Positions 6,248-9,757 of a DNA stretch of 9,757 bases are shown in pieces. Each line of letters opens with the position of its first letter. Position 1 is the stretch's first letter. The translations under genes were made by a program, and so were the position numbers. This DNA is from CAIXDB01 sp038327915 (GTDB lineage: Bacteria > Patescibacteriota > Minisyncoccia > Phycocordibacterales > DATDWN01). The notes below the pieces were generated by a model. The model searched no databases, was not told where the DNA came from, and saw only the letters and a program-made list of their open reading frames with translations. The DNA lies in NCBI GenBank assembly GCA_038327915.1, contig JBBQLO010000027.1, positions 1-9,757 of the forward strand, read 5' to 3'.

Positions 6248-7384
6248 TTAAAAAGGATTCACAGCGCCACGAATTTCAAAGTGGAGATGTGTGCCTGTGG
6301 ATTCTCCCGAAGAACCCATGCGACCAATGATTTGACCCCGAGAAACATGCTCTCCGACCGAGACATCGGTTGCACTCAAGTGACCGTATAAAGTTTGAGT
6401 ACCGTTATCATGCTTCAAAACAACATATGATCCATATCCTCCATTCCAACCAGAATCTCTGGAAATAATTACCTCTCCAGAAGCGGCAGCGAGAATGTTT
6501 GCCCCATATGCAGAAGCAAGATCTACACCGTTGTGGCCGTGAATACCTTGAGTCTTGATCCCCCCGACAATAGGCCTGAGATAATATCCGTCAGTGGCTG
6601 GTGTAGAATTGGAAACTGCGACAGATATTCCCATATTTAGTGAATTGTTTAATGAATTCTTGTTTAATTTTGATGCCGAACCCACCGTCTTTGTATTCGT
6701 TTGATGGCCACTCTGAATAGCGGAGGCTTCACCGTCTGGCACCATAACAACATCACCAATTGTTAATTTGGAATCGAGGGTTAAGTTATTGTATTGCAAA
6801 ATATCTGTGATATCCCCTTTATGAAGTCGCGCAATAGACTGAAGCGTCTCTCCAGACTTCACCACGTGTTCGATTCCAGAAATAGGCAGGATAACCAGTG
6901 TCTGTCCTACAGCAAGAGAATTACCCTTTAAATTATTGCCCCATCGAATTGTATTAGTTGTCACACCAAACATTTTGGCGACTGCAGGTAGTGTATCCCC
7001 AGTTCTTACGACATACAAACTAATTTGGTCGGTATTGACAATATGATCAATTCCAGAAGAAAGAACCTGGGCTTCAGGAGAAATAAGTGTTCCATTCGCA
7101 ATGGCCAACTGACTTGCATGTGCAGATAGTGAAGAAGCATCGACCATGAGAGGAGAGCGGCTAGGCTCTAAAAGAGCCATGTTTTGAGAATTTTGCATTA
7201 TTTCTTCTGTTTTTATCGGAGAAGATGTGAAAATGTCGGAGAAAAATGAAAAAACACCTGCGTCGGCATACAAAGGTAAAAACGTAATGAGAATAACAGG
7301 AAAAAGAACCAGCAATACGGTAAAGTGTGTGCGGGCATACTCTCCTATACTCACCGATTTCTTTCCCAATCCCACTAAAGCCAC
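6248..7384 (-). CDS. LysM-containing M23 family peptidoglycan endopeptidase
   Basis: This is a membrane-anchored or secreted cell-wall hydrolase, 378 aa from the GTG at 7384. A hydrophobic helix at about 21-38, preceded by K-K and R-T-H, acts as signal or anchor. Two LysM repeats bind glycan: about 123-167 (Y-V-V-R-T-G-D-T-L) and 173-215 (H-V-V-K-S-G-E-T-L). A Ser/Asn-rich linker (about 220-265) leads to the M23 domain. It has the H-N-G-V-D motif (His284, Asp288), G-H-L (His335) and H-L-H-F-E (His366, His368), so all zinc and catalytic residues are present. The frame continues open upstream of 7384 for about 90 bases without a standard start codon, so the true N-terminus is uncertain. Such enzymes cleave peptide cross-links during growth or division. 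Confidence 0.93.
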   Translation of the reverse strand: MALVGLGKKSVSIGEYARTHFTVLLVLFPVILITFLPLYADAGVFSFFSDIFTSSPIKTEEIMQNSQNMALLEPSRSPLMVDASSLSAHASQLAIANGTLISPEAQVLSSGIDHIVNTDQISLYVVRTGDTLPAVAKMFGVTTNTIRWGNNLKGNSLAVGQTLVILPISGIEHVVKSGETLQSIARLHKGDITDILQYNNLTLDSKLTIGDVVMVPDGEASAIQSGHQTNTKTVGSASKLNKNSLNNSLNMGISVAVSNSTPATDGYYLRPIVGGIKTQGIHGHNGVDLASAYGANILAAASGEVIISRDSGWNGGYGSYVVLKHDNGTQTLYGHLSATDVSVGEHVSRGQIIGRMGSSGESTGTHLHFEIRGAVNPF

Positions 7385-7570
7385 GTCCTGTGAAGGTAGA
7401 CTTTCTGTGTTTTTAAGACTGGTACGAAAACGCGGATCTTGTGGTGTACCTAAAATGAATTTTATTTTAACCTACAATCAGTCGATCTGAAGATATGTTT
7501 CACATATGCTTAGTAAAAAGCTATATTTAAAGCCACATACAAACATGTATTCTGTATGAATATAAGTATA

Positions 7571-8570
7571 TAGGATAGGCACTGGAGGTCAAGTGTTTGT
7601 ACAGTTAACCATATGAGGTGACAGATATGATAGATTGGGGTGACAAAGGTCGGTCACTCCGAGCAATCGCTCGAAGTATGGAGGGGAGTCACAACACGGT
7701 GGCATATGAAGTAAAGGTTAATGGAGGGGTTCTCGAATACAATCCAATCAACGCCGACATATACGCTCAGACACGCAAAAAAGACACCCGAAAGGAGTGG
7801 TCCACAATTGAACACACTGAGGAAATGAAAGCATACATCATCGAGTGTTTGGAGAAACACTGGAACCACGATGAGATATCAGGAAGAATGAAAAAGGAAA
7901 AGAAACCATGGTATGTCTCAAAAACTACCATATATGACTGGCTGTGGTCAGTGTACGGTCAGCAATACTGTGTCAATTTGTATTCACAGAGGTATCACAA
8001 AAAGAAGCACAGCAAGAAAACAGACGGGGTGATGATTCCTAACAGAGTCAGTATCAAACATCGCCCAGAGACTATCAACAATCGGACTGAGGCAGGCAAC
8101 TGGGAGAGAGACACCATCGTTTCTCGCAAGGGATGCTCTGGAGGCATATCCACAGGAAGTGAAAGAGTCAGCCGACTGATTGATGCAACCAAAGTTGTGA
8201 GTATGTCCACCCGTGAGCATGTGGAGGCGGTGGAGAAACAGAAAAAGAAGTATGTGACCCTTTCTCTAACCTTTGACAATGGTATTGAGAACAAAGCCCA
8301 TGAGAGTCTCTGTATTCCAACCTACTTCTGTGAGTCATACAGCTCATGGGAGAAAGGAGGTGTTGAGAACGCAAACAAGATGATCAGGAGATACTTTCCA
8401 AAGGGTACAAACTTCAGAAAAGTCTCTCAAAAGCTCATTGATCAGATTGTGTGTATCATCAACAAGCCGAGAAAGATCTTGGGGTACAAAACAGCCCTCG
8501 AGGTCGCGAGGGAGTGTGGGCATCGTTAAACTATTATCAGTGGTTAATTAAAAAAAATACCACTGTCCTA
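7571..8570 (+). mobile_element. IS30-family insertion sequence, about 1.0 kb
   Basis: The limits are inferred. The right end carries ACTGTCCTA at 8562-8570, whose complement TAGGACAGT recurs in the left end of the third IS30 element (9637-9645). A related TAGGATAG stands at 7571-7578, ahead of the transposase. These would give an element of about 1 kb, normal for the family. A stem CAGTGGT (8538-8544) / ACCACTG (8559-8565) overlaps the right end. No clear target duplication is visible, so boundaries could be off by tens of bases. Confidence 0.55.
7618..8529 (+). CDS. IS30-family transposase, catalytic domain intact, N-terminus probably in another frame
   Basis: The 303-aa frame has the IS30 helix-turn-helix (S-L-R-A-I-A-R-S-M-E-G-S-H-N-T-V-A-Y-E) at about 13-31 and the DDE catalytic core: N-W-E-R-D (Asp165), T-F-D-N-G (Asp220) and G-G-V-E-N-A-N (Glu250), then I-R-R-Y-F-P-K-G-T-N-F and a C-terminal L-G-Y-K-T-A-x-E-V. 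The second Asp and Glu are separated by 29 residues, fewer than the usual 33. No ATG fits the usual N-terminus; GTG 7618 and ATG 7627 both start inside the expected first helix. One frame back, GTG 7593 gives M-F-V-Q-L-T-I and then TGA, which matches the missing IS30 N-terminus. A +1 shift at 7611-7616 would join the two. It has GGAGGT at 7584-7589. Confidence 0.85.
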   Translation: MTDMIDWGDKGRSLRAIARSMEGSHNTVAYEVKVNGGVLEYNPINADIYAQTRKKDTRKEWSTIEHTEEMKAYIIECLEKHWNHDEISGRMKKEKKPWYVSKTTIYDWLWSVYGQQYCVNLYSQRYHKKKHSKKTDGVMIPNRVSIKHRPETINNRTEAGNWERDTIVSRKGCSGGISTGSERVSRLIDATKVVSMSTREHVEAVEKQKKKYVTLSLTFDNGIENKAHESLCIPTYFCESYSSWEKGGVENANKMIRRYFPKGTNFRKVSQKLIDQIVCIINKPRKILGYKTALEVARECGHR

Positions 8571-8645
8571 ATTGGGGGCTGAATTTTTCACCTAAAATCG
8601 CAAATATCACACGTGGTTCGCAGTGATTTGTAAACTTAGGTAATC

Positions 8646-8684
8646 GGGGAAGTCGTGGCACATGTGTGTCTACACGAATTCCCC
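8646..8684. repeat. long hairpin downstream of the orphan gene
   Basis: GGGGAAGTCGTG (8646-8657) pairs with CACGAATTCCCC (8673-8684) at 11 of 12 positions, with a 15-base loop. It lies about 45 bases past the stop of the minus-strand gene. No T-run follows on either strand, so it is more likely an RNA 3'-end structure or a DNA hairpin than a classical terminator. Confidence 0.75.
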
Positions 8685-8692
8685 TCGAGAGA

Positions 8693-8706
8693 TCGGACGT
8701 ATCCGA
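8693..8706. repeat. small hairpin TCGGA-CGTA-TCCGA next to the orphan gene stop
   Basis: Five perfect pairs (8693-8697 with 8702-8706) close a four-base loop. On the orphan gene's strand it starts 21 bases after the TAG stop and is followed directly by the longer hairpin at 8684-8646, so the two form a tandem 3' structure. Confidence 0.5.
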
Positions 8707-8726
8707 CCTAAAACGAAATAAAAGAA

Positions 8727-9581
8727 CTATGGGTTTGGGAACAAATTCCTTACCTCACCCACCGTTGTCTTGTCCTTCAATGCATACTTACGGATTACCC
8801 ATCCGTAAGCTGCAATAAATACATTCTCGCCGCCGTAGGGCTTGAGAAGTGCATCCTTCAGATGTTCTTCTTCCCATCCCTCCCACTCGCATTCTAGTGA
8901 TAGACCATATAGTCTCCACCTTAATTTTTCTGCAGCCTCCTCCTCCGAAGGGGGAAAGGACATCAGAGCAAGCATTTTTGCTCTGCATCTTTTATTTTTG
9001 GGAAGGATCATGTCTACGATCCTTCCCACTGTCCGGTCGAAGTTTTCCTGGAGATTCTGCAAATATGGAACGATGTCCCATATTTTTTGCAGGGCCTCGT
9101 GCCCTTCACACATTCCCTTCAAACGAGTAAAACCGTTTGGTGTCTGGATAATTCTCCAGATTTTTGCACTGTGGTCACGGTGCAAGCACTGCACTGGCCA
9201 AAATGACGATTCCTCCAGTACCACCTGGGCCACTTGTGTCCACTCATCAACTTTCTCCCATTGTAGAGGGGGGTTGACGGATAAATTCAATGGCTCGGGC
9301 GTCCGTTCATCGCGCACAGGTTTGAAGGTCTTTACGCCTTCACGTCCTGCGTCCGTATCGATGCAGAGCCGAACCGGCTCATTAATACAGTTCGCCCACT
9401 CTTGGGCGATTTGGAAGACCGATAACGGGAAAATTTTTCCCATCCCTTCCCCCAGTTTTTTTTCCATGAGGACTCGAACGGTCTTTCCAAGACCGTTTTC
9501 CCATGGAGAACTCTCCAAGGAAACGATGAGCTCTTCATTTTCCGTTACTGCTTCCAAAAAAACTTCAATTGTCCAAGCCAT
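8727..9581 (-). CDS. unrecognised Trp-rich 284-aa protein encoded by a hairpin-packed gene
   Basis: I recognise no family. The product begins M-A-W-T-I-E-V-F-L-E, has no signal peptide or membrane helix, about twelve tryptophans and six cysteines. It looks like a folded cytosolic protein: helical stretches near 1-65 and 155-245, a Pro-rich middle (about 95-106), and an acidic E-W-E-G-W-E-E-E-H (232-240). The ATG at 9581 follows AAAGGAG with seven bases between, the strongest Shine-Dalgarno of any non-IS gene in the window. GC is higher (about 52% in a sampled 60 bases, against 37% in comM). The coding region contains at least thirteen perfect inverted repeats of 6-10 bp with short loops, each a different sequence. 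It lies alone between two IS30 ends, suggesting transfer. Confidence 0.7.
   Translation of the reverse strand: MAWTIEVFLEAVTENEELIVSLESSPWENGLGKTVRVLMEKKLGEGMGKIFPLSVFQIAQEWANCINEPVRLCIDTDAGREGVKTFKPVRDERTPEPLNLSVNPPLQWEKVDEWTQVAQVVLEESSFWPVQCLHRDHSAKIWRIIQTPNGFTRLKGMCEGHEALQKIWDIVPYLQNLQENFDRTVGRIVDMILPKNKRCRAKMLALMSFPPSEEEAAEKLRWRLYGLSLECEWEGWEEEHLKDALLKPYGGENVFIAAYGWVIRKYALKDKTTVGEVRNLFPNP
8730..9546. repeat. chain of distinct short-loop inverted repeats across the orphan gene
   Basis: Perfect stems (left arm / right arm, pairs): 8787-8795/8801-8809, 9; 8964-8971/8978-8985, 8; 9000-9009/9018-9027, 10; 9061-9068/9078-9085, 8; 9120-9125/9134-9139, 6; 9143-9148/9155-9160, 6; 9323-9328/9337-9342, 6; 9366-9371/9375-9380, 6; 9392-9397/9404-9409, 6; 9427-9433/9435-9441, 7; 9477-9485/9489-9497, 9; 9504-9509/9512-9517, 6. 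9164-9185 is a near-perfect palindrome (9 of 10). Weaker ones: 8730-8761, 8824-8848, 9091-9105, 9247-9277, 9522-9546. Arms differ in sequence from one hairpin to the next, so this is not a repeat family. Comparable density is not seen in the stretches of nusA, comM or the transposase that I sampled. Confidence 0.85.
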
Positions 9582-9599
9582 GGTTAGGCTCCTTTCCTC
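9576..9599 (-). promoter_or_regulatory. ribosome-binding site and start-codon hairpin of the orphan gene
   Basis: On the minus strand AAAGGAG lies seven bases before the ATG at 9581, a near-ideal Shine-Dalgarno. The start codon begins in the loop of a four-pair stem AGCC-TAACCAT-GGCT (9590-9576) whose left arm overlaps the end of the Shine-Dalgarno. This could modulate initiation, but a four-pair stem is weak. Upstream (9600-9630) is GC-rich with a short GAGG/CCTC stem and no clear promoter. Confidence 0.6.
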
Positions 9600-9630
9600 T
9601 TAACGCCGAGGCGCGGTCCTCTCGACACCT

Positions 9631-9757
9631 TTGAAGTAGGACAGTTAGAATTAAAGTATTAGCAAAATTAATTTTAATTTGTCATATGAAATATCATCAT
9701 TTAAATTTCGAAGAACGATTTTGTATTGAAAAAATGTATTGGGCAGGTTCCGAGATT
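9631..9757 (+). mobile_element. IS30-family insertion sequence, left end (runs off window)
   Basis: The terminal region reads TTGAAGTAGGACAGTTAG from 9631. Its TAGGACAGT (9637-9645) is the exact complement of ACTGTCCTA at the right end of the middle IS element, and its TTGAAGT matches the presumed end of the left element. The transposase starts 55 bases in. The other end lies outside the window. Confidence 0.5.
9686..9757 (+). CDS. IS30-family transposase, N-terminal fragment (runs off window)
   Basis: Twenty-four codons are visible: M-K-Y-H-H-L-N-F-E-E-R-F-C-I-E and then K-M-Y-W-A-G-S-E-I. The Y-x-x-L-x-x-E-E-R-x-x-I-E pattern is the characteristic opening of IS30-family transposases, before the helix-turn-helix. 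No Shine-Dalgarno is present. It differs in sequence from both other IS30-type genes in the window, so it is a separate member and not a duplicate copy. The catalytic region is not in view. Confidence 0.75.
   Translation, partial: MKYHHLNFEERFCIEKMYWAGSEI

Larger units (their letters stand above)
8571..8726. other. structured intergenic DNA between the IS30 right end and the orphan gene
   Basis: No gene is seen. It holds two hairpins described separately (8646-8684 and 8693-8706). The rest is unremarkable AT-rich sequence with the start of the IS-flanking DNA. It is the 3' flank of the minus-strand orphan gene. Confidence 0.6.

Noticed and set aside
8730..9546. CRISPR array or integron attC array reading of the repeated hairpins
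   Set aside because: The arms differ from one hairpin to the next, so there is no repeated unit, no regular spacer and no conserved attC core.
8842..9603. 253-codon open frame on the plus strand opposite the orphan gene
   Set aside because: Its product is Ser-rich and low in order, it has no ribosome-binding site, and it mirrors the minus-strand gene, which has a strong Shine-Dalgarno. Dense inverted repeats help keep both strands open.

Overview
The window looks like a piece of a Candidate Phyla Radiation (Patescibacteria) chromosome, most likely from the Parcubacteria side. This is an inference from three things: a NusA with a charged insertion in its N-terminal half, a DksA/TraR-like protein whose zinc finger has lost two cysteines, and a set of AT-rich genes that mostly start without any Shine-Dalgarno sequence. 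TGA is used as an ordinary stop, so the recoded-UGA lineages are unlikely. No rRNA, tRNA or CRISPR array was seen.

Layout. Positions 1-127 hold the 5' end of an IS30-family element reading left. Next come a 51-aa membrane protein with an excellent intrinsic terminator, and then a roughly 164-bp imperfect palindrome at 366-529. nusA (minus) follows, diverging from rpsO (plus). A run of plus-strand genes comes next: a NYN/LabA-type nuclease, a 292-aa single-pass membrane protein, the DksA/TraR-like protein, a ComM/YifB AAA+ ATPase and a 112-aa three-helix membrane protein. A LysM-LysM-M23 cell-wall hydrolase points back towards them on the minus strand. This part (about 145-7384) looks like core chromosome: transcription, translation, RNA turnover, DNA uptake and envelope.

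From about 7570 the character changes. A second IS30-family element (about 7571-8570) carries a transposase whose first residues appear to lie in a different frame. A third IS30-family element starts near 9631 and runs off the window. Between these two IS ends lies an island (about 8571-9636) with higher GC and one minus-strand gene for a Trp-rich 284-aa protein that I do not recognise.

The most striking observation is in this island. The orphan gene is packed with short perfect inverted repeats, each of different sequence, about one every 45-60 bases from end to end. The start codon and the 3' flank also sit in such structures. It is also the only non-IS gene here with a strong Shine-Dalgarno. 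The transcript, or single-stranded DNA, would fold into a chain of hairpins, as RNA-phage genomes and large structured RNAs do. I cannot name the system, but a mobile, structured coding RNA or single-stranded DNA element is a reasonable hypothesis. The palindrome beside nusA and the apparent +1 frameshift in the middle transposase are the next most interesting points.
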